From NCBI GenBank assembly GCA_963730305.1, contig CAVSRB010000004.1, positions 248,001 through 312,000 of the forward strand: DNA of 64,000 bases, given 5' to 3'. Below the pieces are notes generated by a model that was not told the origin of the DNA, searched no databases, and saw only the letters and a list, made by a program, of their open reading frames with translations. The translations under genes were made by a program, and so were the position numbers. Position 1 is the stretch's first letter, and each line of letters begins with the position of its first letter. The DNA is from CAMYMQ01 sp963730305 (GTDB lineage Bacteria > Pseudomonadota > Alphaproteobacteria > Bin65). Below are positions 26,267 through 35,094 of this stretch, piece after piece.

Positions 26267-27799
26267 TCACGCGTTGGGCAGGGTGAAGCGAAAGCGTGCG
26301 CCGGGCGCGTCGGGATCGAGCAATTCGATGATGCCGCCGTGCCCGGCGACGATCTCGCGCGCGATCGCCAGCCCCAGGCCCGAGCCACCCTTGGACGCCG
26401 AGGCGTGGAACGGTTCGAACAGCGCCTCGCGCACCGGCTTGGGCACGCCCGGGCCGTTGTCGCGGATGGTGACGGCGACGCCGCCCGTCGGCCTTATCTC
26501 CCCGCCGCTTTGCGGCCTGGTCTCCCCGCCGCTCTGCGGCCTGGCCTCCCCGCCGCTTGGCGGCCTGGCCACCCGCTCGGCCTCGATTCCGATCTCGTCG
26601 GCGCCGGCCTGGAGCGCGTTGCGCACCAGGTTCGCGATCAGCCGGAACATCTGGCCACGGTCGGCGGTGATCACGAAGCGGGCGCCGACGCGGTTGTCGA
26701 GGCGGAGCCCCTGGTCGGGCAGGGCCTGGGCGGCGAACACCTCCTCGACCAGCTCGTCGAGCGCGAAGGCCTCGACCTTGGGCTTGTCGGTGTCGCTGCG
26801 GGCGAAGTCGAGCGTCTGGGTGCATAGCCGAACCGCCCGGTCGATCGACCGGATCAGGGTCGGCACCACCCGCTTGACGTGGGGGTCGTCGAGGGTCGCC
26901 AGCCGGTCGGAGACGAGCTGGGCCGAGGCGAGCATGTTGCGCAGGTCGTGGTTGATCTTGGTCACCGCGGCGCCGAGCGCGGCCAGCCGGGCGTTCTGCT
27001 TGAGCGCGGCGCGCAGGCCCGACTGCATGTTGCGCAGCTCCTGCTCGGCGACGCCGATCTCGTCGGTCCGCCCGCTCGGCACCATGCGCCGGTCGGCGCC
27101 GGCCGGGTCGTCGCGGAAGTCGACCATGTTCTGGGTCAGCCGCCGGAGCGGCCGGATCAGCAGCCAGTGCAGGCTGAAGAAGACCAGGGTCGCGGTGAAG
27201 AAGGAGATCAGCAGCGACAGGATCAGGATGCGCCGGGAATAGCCGAGCATGGCCTGGCGCATCGGGCCTTCGTCGATCAGGATGTCCATCACCGCCTTCG
27301 GCTCGGTCGCCGGCCGGTCGATGATGCGCAGCACCCGGGAATTGTCGGACTGCGCCAGCGTCTCGAACGCGTCCCAGATCAGCGACACCACCCCGCTCTG
27401 GCGCAGGTCGTAGGTCTGCGACACCGCCGGCGGCATCTCCTCGATCAGCATCCGCTTGGGCTGGCCGGGCACGCGCTTGACCACGACGTGGGCGCGCGCC
27501 TCGCGCAGCAGCCGGCGGGTCAGGTTGGGGCTGATGTCGCGCTCGGGCGAGGCTTCGAGCGAAAGCATCGCCAGGTGGGCGTCGGCGATCGCGTTCTTGA
27601 GATAGGACAGGCGATAGCGCGCGATCGACGGCACGTAGACGAAGACCTCGCACAGCATCACGAACAGCACGGTCAGCACCAGCAGCCGGGCCGACAGGCT
27701 GCGCGCCATGATCGGCATGCCCACGCGCGGCTTGCGCCCGTCGCTCTCCACGGCCGCCGGCGCGGCGTCGGGCTTGGGGCGGTGCGGCGGCGCGTTCAT
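26267..27799 (-). CDS. Membrane sensor histidine kinase
   Basis: The 510-residue kinase has two transmembrane helices (about 35-55 and 190-215) flanking a periplasmic sensor domain, then a HAMP linker (LIRPLRRLTQNMVDFRDD). The phosphoacceptor helix has His in KINHDLRNMLAS. The ATPase domain shows the N box (NLVRNALQAGADEIG), G1 (DNGPGVP), F (FEPF) and G2 (GGSGLGLAIAREI). Between N box and G1 is an insert of three near-identical RPxSGGE units encoded by a 24-bp tandem repeat. The start overlaps the stop of the upstream VTT gene by ATGA. No response regulator is adjacent, so the partner is unknown. Confidence 0.88.
   Translation of the reverse strand: MNAPPHRPKPDAAPAAVESDGRKPRVGMPIMARSLSARLLVLTVLFVMLCEVFVYVPSIARYRLSYLKNAIADAHLAMLSLEASPERDISPNLTRRLLREARAHVVVKRVPGQPKRMLIEEMPPAVSQTYDLRQSGVVSLIWDAFETLAQSDNSRVLRIIDRPATEPKAVMDILIDEGPMRQAMLGYSRRILILSLLISFFTATLVFFSLHWLLIRPLRRLTQNMVDFRDDPAGADRRMVPSGRTDEIGVAEQELRNMQSGLRAALKQNARLAALGAAVTKINHDLRNMLASAQLVSDRLATLDDPHVKRVVPTLIRSIDRAVRLCTQTLDFARSDTDKPKVEAFALDELVEEVFAAQALPDQGLRLDNRVGARFVITADRGQMFRLIANLVRNALQAGADEIGIEAERVARPPSGGEARPQSGGETRPQSGGEIRPTGGVAVTIRDNGPGVPKPVREALFEPFHASASKGGSGLGLAIAREIVAGHGGIIELLDPDAPGARFRFTLPNA
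26498..26569. repeat. 24-bp tandem repeat inside the kinase gene, 3 copies
   Basis: Three 24-bp units begin CTCCCCGCCGCT and differ at one to three positions. Being a multiple of three, they add 8 residues each (RPQSGGET and variants) without breaking the frame. Confidence 0.9.
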
Positions 27800-28545
27800 G
27801 CCGCGTCCTTGCCGCGCTCGCGCCACCAGCGGTAGGCCACGGGCAGCAGGGCGAGGACCGCCAGCCCGAGGATCGGCAACAGGATCTCGGGCTCGAAGAT
27901 GATCATCAAGTCGGGCGACCGGCCCTTTTCCAGCAATGCGCCCAAGCCGCTTCCCACGCTGATGTAGACGACCGCGCCGGGGATTATACCCACTGCGGTG
28001 CCGATCACGAAGGTGCGCAGCGACACGCCGAGGAAGGCCGGCACGAGGTTGACCAGCCAGAACGGGAACAGCGGGACGAGGCGGAGGACCAACAGGTAGC
28101 TCAGCGCGTCGCGCCGGAAGCCCTCCTCCATCCGCTTGAGCGCGCCGCGCGCCCGCTTGATCAGGAGGTCGCCCAGCGCGGTGCGCGCGGCCAGGAACAC
28201 CGCCGTCGCCCCGACCGTGGCGCCGACCAGCACGATCGCGAGGCCCGCGGCGATGCCGAACAGGTAGCCGGCGACGATGCTCGCCACCGCGCCGCCCGGC
28301 ACCGAGAAGGCGGTCATCAGCGCGTAGCCGAAGGCATAGGCGACGCCGGCCATGACGCCCCAGCGAACGACCCAGGCCATCAGCTCGGTGTGGTGGGCGT
28401 GCAGCTTCTCGAAGCTGATGTAGCGGTGCATGCCGAGCACGAAGAAGGTGAGCCCGCCGACGACCAGGACCGCCAGCGGCAGCCACCGCTTCCAGGGCGA
28501 CCGCGGGACCGGCGGCACGCCGGTATCGACTTCGCGTTCGTTCAT
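27796..28545 (-). CDS. TVP38/TMEM64 (VTT-domain) membrane protein
   Basis: The 249-residue protein has about six hydrophobic segments and the VTT/SNARE-associated core: FSVPGGAVASIVAGYLFG, then GATVGATAVFLAART, and the downstream LRLVPLFPFWLVNLVPAFLG. These proteins of the DedA-related superfamily are thought to move or scramble lipids in the inner membrane. The gene overlaps the histidine kinase gene by four bases, indicating coupled translation; the kinase may respond to an envelope signal connected with it (inference). Confidence 0.88.
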   Translation of the reverse strand: MNEREVDTGVPPVPRSPWKRWLPLAVLVVGGLTFFVLGMHRYISFEKLHAHHTELMAWVVRWGVMAGVAYAFGYALMTAFSVPGGAVASIVAGYLFGIAAGLAIVLVGATVGATAVFLAARTALGDLLIKRARGALKRMEEGFRRDALSYLLVLRLVPLFPFWLVNLVPAFLGVSLRTFVIGTAVGIIPGAVVYISVGSGLGALLEKGRSPDLMIIFEPEILLPILGLAVLALLPVAYRWWRERGKDAA

Positions 28546-28864
28546 CCAGCTTCCTCGCCAACCGGCCTAGAGCGCCGGCCAGACCCACACAATAGCGTCG
28601 CACCCGAGGAAAACCCCGAGATATCGGTGCGCGTCCACTCACGGTGTCGTGACGCTCCGGTGAGAGCGCGAGTGATCAAGGACGGGCGAAAGCAACGGTG
28701 CGGCCGGGCCGCGCGGCGGATTGACTTGGCTTGACGCAATCCGTATACAGCGCCAAATCCTCGAACGCGCCGCCGATGCCCTGCGCGGGCGTCGGCGCTT
28801 TATTTGGCGTCCCGGTATATCCATATATGGATCGATCGGCCGCCCCACGTACGGAGCCTGAACC
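28546..28864. other. Divergent spacer upstream of rpmH
   Basis: Holds the rpmH promoter (28721-28749), a long leader of about 110 bases and a 12-bp palindrome TCCATATATGGA near 28823. No gene is seen. Confidence 0.5.
28721..28749 (+). promoter_or_regulatory. Sigma-70-type promoter for rpmH-rnpA-yidD-yidC
   Basis: TTGACT (28721-28726) and TATACA (28744-28749) are separated by exactly 17 bases, close to consensus. It points at rpmH about 115 bases downstream. Confidence 0.7.
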
Positions 28865-28999
28865 GTGAAACGCACCTATCAGCCGAGCAGACTGGTCCGC
28901 AAGCGCCGGCACGGATTCCGCGCGCGCATGGCGACCAAGGGTGGTCGCAAGGTCCTCGCGCGGCGCCGAGCCAAGGGGCGCGCCCGCCTCTCCGCCTGA
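28865..28999 (+). CDS. rpmH: 50S ribosomal protein L34
   Basis: The 44-residue protein starts at a GTG and reads MKRTYQPSRLVRKRRHGF, then RARMATKGGRKVLARRRAKG, an essentially standard L34. It belongs to the large ribosomal subunit. The gene is followed after two bases by rnpA, the near-universal bacterial arrangement. Its upstream promoter is close to consensus. Confidence 0.97.
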   Translation: MKRTYQPSRLVRKRRHGFRARMATKGGRKVLARRRAKGRARLSA

Positions 29000-29001
29000 G
29001 C

Positions 29002-29385
29002 ATGCCGGAGACCCGCCCCGCACTGAGACGCCTGGTCGCGCGGCGGGAATTCCTGAGGGTCGCGCGCCGGGGCCGGCGCTGGGCGACCCCCGGACTGGTG
29101 ATGCAGGCCTGCCCCGCCGAGAATCGAGAGACCGGCGACATCGGTATCGGACTGACCGCGAGCCGCAAGGTCGGCAAGGCCGTCGCGCGCAACCGCGCCC
29201 GGCGACGGCTGCGCGCGCTCGCCCGCGACTATTTGCCCCGCCACGCGACGGCCGGGCATGACTATGTCCTGATCGCGCGCGGGGCCACGGTGACGCGGCC
29301 CTTCGTTGCGTTGCAGCACGACCTGAAGCAGGCGCTCGAGCGCCTGAAGCTCTATCGGGAACCATCGGATTCGGCGGCGGCATGA
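29002..29385 (+). CDS. rnpA: Ribonuclease P protein component
   Basis: The 127-residue basic protein has the RnpA signature KVGKAVARNRARRRLRALAR (the RNR motif) and an upstream hydrophobic strand. It assists RNase P RNA in maturing tRNA 5' ends. The ATG at 29002 lies two bases after the rpmH stop, and the longer upstream frame overlaps rpmH and is rejected. Its stop overlaps the yidD start by four bases. Confidence 0.95.
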   Translation: MPETRPALRRLVARREFLRVARRGRRWATPGLVMQACPAENRETGDIGIGLTASRKVGKAVARNRARRRLRALARDYLPRHATAGHDYVLIARGATVTRPFVALQHDLKQALERLKLYREPSDSAAA

Positions 29386-29642
29386 GCCCGGTTGCGTTCG
29401 TTTTGCGGATCGTCATCCGCTTCTATCAGTTGACCTTCTCGGCCTTCGTCGGGCGGAACTGCCGGTTCGCGCCGACCTGCTCGGAATACGCCAGCGAGGC
29501 GATCGCCACCCACGGCGCGATCCGCGGCAGCTGGCTCGCACTCAAGCGCCTGTTCCGCTGTCACCCCTGGGGAGGCTCGGGCTATGATCCCGTCCCACCC
29601 CGCCGGTGCCGCCACGACGACACCGCCCTCCATCGCCACTGA
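29382..29642 (+). CDS. yidD: Membrane protein insertion efficiency factor YidD
   Basis: The 86-residue protein carries the YidD hallmark NCRFAPTCSEYASEAI and CHPWGGSGYDPVP. It sits at the inner face of the membrane and assists YidC-dependent insertion. The start overlaps rnpA (ATGA), and yidC follows 27 bases later, the usual rnpA-yidD-yidC order. Confidence 0.95.
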   Translation: MSPVAFVLRIVIRFYQLTFSAFVGRNCRFAPTCSEYASEAIATHGAIRGSWLALKRLFRCHPWGGSGYDPVPPRRCRHDDTALHRH

Positions 29643-29669
29643 GCCACGCCCGAAACCAGACCGGATTCG

Positions 29670-31565
29670 ATGACGGACCAGAAAAACCTCCTGCTCGCGA
29701 TCGTCTTCTCGGTGGCGATCATCTTCGGGTTCCAGCTCCTGTTCCCGCAGCAGTCGTCGAAGCCGGCGCCGCAGACGACGCCGACCCCGGCCGGCCCGGC
29801 GACGACGGCCAAGACGCCGGGGGCAGCGAAGACGCCGGCGACAGCGAAGACGACGGCGCCGCCGACGACGACCCCGGGCAGCACCGCGACGCCGGCCCTG
29901 GCGCGCGCCAAGGCGCTGAAGGAATCGCCGCGCATCGCCATCGAGACGCCCAAGCTCAGGGGCTCGATCGCGCTCAAGGGCGGTCGCATCGACGACATCG
30001 TGCTCCGCGACTACTGGAAGACGCTCGAGCACAAGGCCAAGGTCGAGCTGCTCAACCCCGCCGATTCCAAGACGGCCTACTACGCCGACTTCGGCTGGTA
30101 CCGCAACGGCAAGACGACGACCCCGATCCTGTCGGGCGACGAGACCTGGCAGGTCGAGGGCAACCGGACCCTGTCGCCGGGCAAGCCGGTCACGCTCAAG
30201 CTGACCCGCGGCGCCCTGACCTTCGAGCGCACCTATTCGATCGACAAGGACTACATGATCACGGTCACCCGCAAGGTGACCAATACCGGGTCCGACGCGG
30301 TCGACATCTTCCCCTACAGCCGAATCCGCCTGTTCAACACGCCCAAGACCCTGGGCTTCTTCGTCCTCCACGAAGGGCCGATCGCGGTCACCCGCGACAG
30401 CAAGGATTCGCGCGGCAGCCAGGAGGAGAAGAGCTACAAGAACATCCGCGAGAAGAAGGTCATCGGCCTGCCCAACAGCGTCGGCGGCTGGCTCGGCTTC
30501 ACCAGCCACTACTGGCTGGTCGCGCTGGTCCCCGGCCAGGACGACAAGGTCAACGGCCAGTACCGCTTCCAGCAGACCCCCGGCGGCGGCGACGAGGAAG
30601 GCTGGTACACCGGCGAATACACCGGCACGGCCAGCACGCTCGCGCCCGGCAAGTCGGTCTCGTTCACCTCGCGGGTCTTCGCCGGGGCCAAGGAATCGCG
30701 GATCCTGACCCACTACCAGGAGCAGCTCGGCATCTCCCGCTTCGAATGGGCGATCGACTGGGGCTGGTTCTGGTTCTTCACCAAGCCGTTCCTGTTCCTG
30801 ATCAAGTGGTTCTACAACCACGTCGGCAACTTCGGCCTGGCCATCATGCTGCTGACGATCTGCGTCAAGACGCTGTTCTTCCCGCTCGCCAACCGCTCCT
30901 ACAAGAGCATGAGCCGGATGAAGAAGCTGCAGCCCGAGCTGGCCAAGATGCGCGAACGGTTCAAGGACGACAAACAGCGCATCAACCAGGAGATGATGGC
31001 GCTGTATAGACGCGAGAAGGTCAATCCAGCGGCTGGCTGTTGGCCGATCTTCGTCCAGATCCCCGTGTTCTTCGCGCTCTACAAGGTGCTCTACATCGCC
31101 ATCGAGATGCGCCAGGCGCCGTTCTTCGGCTGGATCCAGGACCTCTCGGTCAAGGACCCGACCTCGCTGGTCAACCTGTTCGGCATCATGCCCTGGCCGC
31201 AGCCGCACGACGGCATGCTCGCGATCCTGAACATCGGCCTGTTCCCGATCATCATGGGCGTGACCATGTGGCTGCAGCAGAAGCTGAACCCGTCGCCGCC
31301 CGACCCGATGCAGCAGAAGATCTTCATGCTGCTGCCGATCGTGTTCACCATCATGCTGGCGCACTTCCCGGCCGGGCTGGTGATCTACTGGGCGTGGAAC
31401 AACAGCCTGTCGGTCTGCCAGCAGTGGCTGATCATGAAGCGCCAGGGCGTCTACGCCACGTCGACGGTGCCGACCAACATCCGCGACATCCAGCCCAAGG
31501 ATTCGCCGCCCAAAGTCGAGGCTGCCAGACGTCGACGCCGACGAGGCCGAACCGGCCGACGCTGA
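29670..31565 (+). CDS. yidC: Membrane protein insertase YidC, C-terminal tail probably frameshifted
   Basis: The inner-membrane insertase is 631 residues as read. It has an N-terminal helix (LLLAIVFSVAIIFGFQLLF), a periplasmic beta domain, and the conserved 60KD_IMP core with RSYKSMSRMKKLQPEL and NPAAGCWPIFVQIPVFFALY. The hydrophilic groove and helices are intact. The last 20 residues become abruptly Arg-rich, while the next frame gives an acidic tail (ADVDADEAEPADADTDTGD). The original frame resumes to end GSRGGKRRR at 31769, overlapping the engB start by GTGA. I infer an extra base at about 31527 plus a second indel near 31700; the normal product would be about 699 residues. Only the dispensable tail is affected. 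Confidence 0.92.
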   Translation: MTDQKNLLLAIVFSVAIIFGFQLLFPQQSSKPAPQTTPTPAGPATTAKTPGAAKTPATAKTTAPPTTTPGSTATPALARAKALKESPRIAIETPKLRGSIALKGGRIDDIVLRDYWKTLEHKAKVELLNPADSKTAYYADFGWYRNGKTTTPILSGDETWQVEGNRTLSPGKPVTLKLTRGALTFERTYSIDKDYMITVTRKVTNTGSDAVDIFPYSRIRLFNTPKTLGFFVLHEGPIAVTRDSKDSRGSQEEKSYKNIREKKVIGLPNSVGGWLGFTSHYWLVALVPGQDDKVNGQYRFQQTPGGGDEEGWYTGEYTGTASTLAPGKSVSFTSRVFAGAKESRILTHYQEQLGISRFEWAIDWGWFWFFTKPFLFLIKWFYNHVGNFGLAIMLLTICVKTLFFPLANRSYKSMSRMKKLQPELAKMRERFKDDKQRINQEMMALYRREKVNPAAGCWPIFVQIPVFFALYKVLYIAIEMRQAPFFGWIQDLSVKDPTSLVNLFGIMPWPQPHDGMLAILNIGLFPIIMGVTMWLQQKLNPSPPDPMQQKIFMLLPIVFTIMLAHFPAGLVIYWAWNNSLSVCQQWLIMKRQGVYATSTVPTNIRDIQPKDSPPKVEAARRRRRRGRTGRR

Positions 31566-31765
31566 CACCGACACGGGCGACGCGGCGGCCGACGATGCCG
31601 TCGCCGAGACCGACCAGCCGCCGGCGCCCGCGAACACGGCCGGGCGGAAGAATACCGGCGGCCGCAAGTCCGGTACGAATAATAAGTCCGGCACGAATAG
31701 TCCGGCACGGGCAGGTCCGGCGCTGGCAACCGGGGCCGCGGCTCGCGCGGCGGCAAACGGCGGCG

Positions 31766-32443
31766 GTGACCGGCACCGACCCGGGCGCTGCTCCCGATCC
31801 CGGCGACGCGGAAGCCCACGCCGCCTATCTGGAAGCCGGCCGGCTCCTGTTCGCCCAGGAGTGCGCCTTCCTCGGCGGCGCGGTCGACGACCGCGGCCTG
31901 CCCGACACCGACATCCCCGAGATCGCCTTCGCCGGCCGCTCCAACGTCGGCAAGTCGAGCCTGGTCAACGCGCTGACCGGCCGCAAGACGCTCGCCCGCA
32001 CCTCGAACACGCCGGGCCGCACCCGCGAGCTCAACTTCTTCGACCTCGCCGGCCGGCTGCGGCTGGTCGACCTGCCCGGCTACGGCTATGCCAAGGCGGC
32101 GCGCTCCGAGGTCAAGGCCTGGAACCGGCTGATCCTCTACTATCTCCAGGGCCGGCCCAACCTGCGCCGGGTCTGCCTGCTGATCGACACGCGCCACGGG
32201 GTCAAGCCCAACGACGAGGAGATCATGGCGCTGCTCGACCGCGACGCGGTCTCCTACCAGCTCGTCATGACCAAGGCGGACAAGCTGCCGCCGGGGCCGC
32301 TGGCGGCTCAGATCGCAGCGGTCGCCGCCACCGGCGCCAAGCACGTCGCCTGCCATCCCGAGGTGCTGGCGACCAGCGCGCGCACCGGCGGGGGCATCGC
32401 CGAGCTGCGCGCCGCCCTTGCGTCGATGGCGCTCGCGGATTAA
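31766..32443 (+). CDS. engB: Ribosome biogenesis GTP-binding protein EngB (YihA/YsxC)
   Basis: The 225-residue GTPase has G1 GRSNVGKSSL, switch Thr in NTPGRTRELNFF, G3 DLPGYGYAKA, G4 TKADK and G5 TSARTGGG. It acts in late 50S assembly. The GTG at 31766 is selected as start because it overlaps the end of the intact yidC frame (GTGA) and gives the family's normal length. Upstream sequence in this frame overlaps yidC. Confidence 0.93.
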   Translation: MTGTDPGAAPDPGDAEAHAAYLEAGRLLFAQECAFLGGAVDDRGLPDTDIPEIAFAGRSNVGKSSLVNALTGRKTLARTSNTPGRTRELNFFDLAGRLRLVDLPGYGYAKAARSEVKAWNRLILYYLQGRPNLRRVCLLIDTRHGVKPNDEEIMALLDRDAVSYQLVMTKADKLPPGPLAAQIAAVAATGAKHVACHPEVLATSARTGGGIAELRAALASMALAD

Positions 32444-32480
32444 ACGGGCGGCGCCCCCGCAAAGGCGCGAAGGACCCCTC

Positions 32481-33395
32481 ATGGCTGACCGCAAGTTCAA
32501 TATCTCCCAGGCCAAACGCTGGCTGGGCACGGCGCGTACGCTGATCGAGGCGCTGCCCTATCTGCGCCGCTACGAGGGCAAGACCGTGGTCATCAAGTAT
32601 GGCGGCCACGCCATGGGCGACGAGAAGCTGTCGCAGAATTTCGCCCACGACATCGTGCTGCTGAAGCACGCCGGCCTCGTGCCCATCGTCGTCCACGGCG
32701 GCGGGCCGCAGATCGGCAAGATGCTGGAGCGGCTGCGCATCGAGAGCAGCTTCGTCGACGGGCTGCGGGTGACCGACGCCGAGACGGTCGACATCGTCGA
32801 GATGGTCCTGTCCGGCAAGATCAACAAGTCGATCGTCCAGTCGATCAGCAAGGCCGGCGGCAAGGCGGTCGGCCTGTCGGGCAAGGACGGCGAGCTGATC
32901 GTCGCGCGCAAGCTGACCCGGACCAAGCGCGACCCGGATTCGAACATCGAACGGGTGCTCGACCTCGGCTTCGTCGGCGAGCCGGCGACGGTCGACCCGA
33001 CCATCCTGGAAGAGTTCAAGAAGAGCGACCTGATCCCGGTGATCGCGCCGATCGGCCTCGGCGAGGACGGCGCGACCTACAACATCAACGCCGACACGGT
33101 GGCCGGCGCGATCGCCGCGGCCACCCAGGCGGTGCGCATGTTCCTGCTCACCGACGTCGCCGGCGTGCTCGACAAGCAGGGCCAGCTGATCTCCGAGCTG
33201 ACCGTCAGCCAGGCGCGCGCGCTGATGGAGGACGGCACCATCTCCGGCGGCATGATCCCCAAGCTCGAGACCTGCATCCACGCGGTCGAGGGCGGGGTCG
33301 AGGCCGCGGTCATCCTCGACGGCCGGGTGCCCCACGTCACGCTGTTGGAAATCTTCACCGAGGCGGGTGTTGGTACGCTGATCCGGGCGGACTAG
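32481..33395 (+). CDS. argB: Acetylglutamate kinase
   Basis: The 304-residue enzyme phosphorylates N-acetylglutamate in arginine synthesis. Visible motifs are VVIKYGGHAMGD (ATP loop), VPIVVHGGGPQIGKML (substrate binding) and the C-terminal GGMIPKLETC, where the long N-terminal helix (KFNISQAKRWLGTARTLIEA) suggests the arginine-sensitive class. The ATG at 32481 gives a full-length protein. It follows engB after 37 bases, a gene order typical of Rhodospirillales. Confidence 0.95.
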   Translation: MADRKFNISQAKRWLGTARTLIEALPYLRRYEGKTVVIKYGGHAMGDEKLSQNFAHDIVLLKHAGLVPIVVHGGGPQIGKMLERLRIESSFVDGLRVTDAETVDIVEMVLSGKINKSIVQSISKAGGKAVGLSGKDGELIVARKLTRTKRDPDSNIERVLDLGFVGEPATVDPTILEEFKKSDLIPVIAPIGLGEDGATYNINADTVAGAIAAATQAVRMFLLTDVAGVLDKQGQLISELTVSQARALMEDGTISGGMIPKLETCIHAVEGGVEAAVILDGRVPHVTLLEIFTEAGVGTLIRAD

Positions 33396-33404
33396 ATCAG
33401 GGCC

Positions 33405-34146
33405 ATGGACGCCCCGTCAGCGAAACAACCGTCACCGGCAGCCCCGGACCTCGCTCCCCCGGACGCGAGCCCCCCCGACTTGAGCCACATCGAGAGCTGG
33501 GTGTTCGACCTCGACAACACGCTCTATCCGGCCGAGTGCAACCTGTTCGCCCAGGTCGACGTGCGCATCGGCGAGTATATCGCCCGCACCCTGGACATCC
33601 CCTACGACGAGGCGCGGCGGATGCAGAAGGGCTTCTTCCGCGCCTACGGCACGACGATGCGCGGGCTGATGACCGAATACGGCGTCGACCCCGACGACTA
33701 TCTCGACTACGTCCACGACATCGACCACGGCCCGGTGCCGCCGTCGCCCGCGCTCGACCGGGCGCTGGGCGCGCCTGGCGGGCGCCAAATACGTCTTCAC
33801 CAACGGCTCGGTCGCCCACGCCGAGAAGGTGATGGACCGGCTCGGCGTCGCCCGCCATTTCGACGCCGTGTTCGACATCGCCGCCGCCGACTACCAGCCC
33901 AAGCCGGCCGACTATTTCTACGACCGCTTCCTGGAGGTCCACGCGGTCGAGCCGACCCGCGCCGTGCTGGTCGAGGACCTGGCGGTCAACCTCAAGCCGG
34001 CCCACGCGCGCGGCATGGTCACGGTCCACGTCATCACCGACAGCGCCTACGCGATGGAGGGCCACGACCAGCCCTTCATCCACCACCGCACCGACGACCT
34101 GGTGGCGTGGCTGGAAGCCGCGGCGGCAGCGCAGCGCCGGCGTTGA
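33405..34146 (+). pseudogene. HAD-family pyrimidine 5'-nucleotidase, frameshifted
   Basis: Two frames make one HAD hydrolase of about 246 residues. The first has motif I WVFDLDNTLYPAECNLF and the cap region. The second has RHFDAVFDIAAADYQPKP and motif III/IV VLVEDLAVNLKPAHARGM. A single extra C at 33774 breaks the frame; without it the sequence reads RALGALAGAKYVFTNGSVAH, including the motif II TNG. This family (SDT1/Phm8-like) removes phosphate from pyrimidine nucleoside monophosphates. The gene is consistently found between argB and dapD in related genomes. With all motifs preserved, a sequencing error is the first suspect. Confidence 0.75.
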
Positions 34147-34166
34147 CAGCCCCGGCGTTGACAGGC
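34137..34166. repeat. 15-bp tandem duplication over the HAD stop codon
   Basis: CCGGCGTTGACAGCC is directly followed by CCGGCGTTGACAGGC. The first copy contains the HAD stop codon. Confidence 0.8.
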
Positions 34167-34216
34167 CGGTCCGCGCGGCTATGGTCCGCGCGCCTGTTCT
34201 GACCTCGAAACCGGGA

Positions 34217-35056
34217 ATGCCGATGGACCTCGCCAGCCTTGAAAAGACGATCGACGACGCCTGGGAAGCCCGCGACCAGGTGGGCCCCGACACCACCGGC
34301 GCCGTCCGCGATGCGGTGGACGCCGCGCTCGACGCCCTCGATTCGGGCGCGCTGCGCGTCGCCGAGAAGCAGGGGCCGGGCGACTGGCGGGTCAACCAGT
34401 GGGCCAAGAAGGCGGTGCTGCTGTCGTTCCGGCTCAACGACATGACCCCGATCGCCGGCGGCCCCGGTCAGGACACCAACTGGTGGGACAAGGTGCCGTC
34501 GAAGTTCGAGGGCTGGGGCGCCGACAAGTTCCGCGCCGCCGGGTTCCGCGCGGTGCCCAACTGCATCGTCCGCCGCTCGGCCTTCATCGCGCCCGGCGTC
34601 GTGCTGATGCCGTCCTTCGTCAACCTGGGCGCCTACGTCGACACCGGCACCATGGTCGACACCTGGGCGACGGTCGGCTCGTGCGCGCAGATCGGCAAGG
34701 ACTGCCACATCTCCGGCGGCGCCGGCATCGGCGGCGTGCTCGAGCCGCTGCAGGCCGACCCGGTCATCATCGAGGACAACTGCTTCATCGGCGCCCGCTC
34801 CGAGGTCGCCGAGGGCGTGATCGTCGAGGAGGGCTCGGTGCTGTCGATGGGCGTCTATCTCGGCGCCTCGACCAAGATCGTCGAGCGCGACACCGGCAAG
34901 ATCTACATCGGCCGGGTGCCGTCCTACTCGGTGGTCGTGCCCGGCTCGATGGCGTCCGACAAGGGCGGGCCGTCGCTCTATTGCGCGGTGATCGTCAAGC
35001 GCGTCGACGAGCGCACCCGGTCCAAGACCTCGATCAACGAGCTGCTGCGGGACTAG
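34217..35056 (+). CDS. dapD: Tetrahydrodipicolinate N-succinyltransferase
   Basis: The 279-residue enzyme catalyses succinylation of tetrahydrodipicolinate in the lysine/diaminopimelate pathway. The left-handed parallel beta-helix is evident from hexapeptides across about residues 105-235 (FIAPGVVLMPSFVNLGAY, GSCAQIGKDCHISGGAGIGG). The N-terminal helical domain and the C-terminal RTRSKTSINELLRD are typical. The first ATG at 34217 is chosen; a second in-frame ATG two codons later is equally possible. dapE is 2.2 kb downstream. Confidence 0.94.
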   Translation: MPMDLASLEKTIDDAWEARDQVGPDTTGAVRDAVDAALDALDSGALRVAEKQGPGDWRVNQWAKKAVLLSFRLNDMTPIAGGPGQDTNWWDKVPSKFEGWGADKFRAAGFRAVPNCIVRRSAFIAPGVVLMPSFVNLGAYVDTGTMVDTWATVGSCAQIGKDCHISGGAGIGGVLEPLQADPVIIEDNCFIGARSEVAEGVIVEEGSVLSMGVYLGASTKIVERDTGKIYIGRVPSYSVVVPGSMASDKGGPSLYCAVIVKRVDERTRSKTSINELLRD

Positions 35057-35094
35057 CGCGGCCCGCAACGCACACTGCCTGAAAGGAACCCGCC

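Noticed and set aside
29352..31694. A long open frame antisense to yidD/yidC
   Set aside because: It is a shadow of strong GC bias at third codon positions; the opposite strand carries clear YidD and YidC motifs, and the antisense protein is a low-complexity Arg/Asp/Leu mix.
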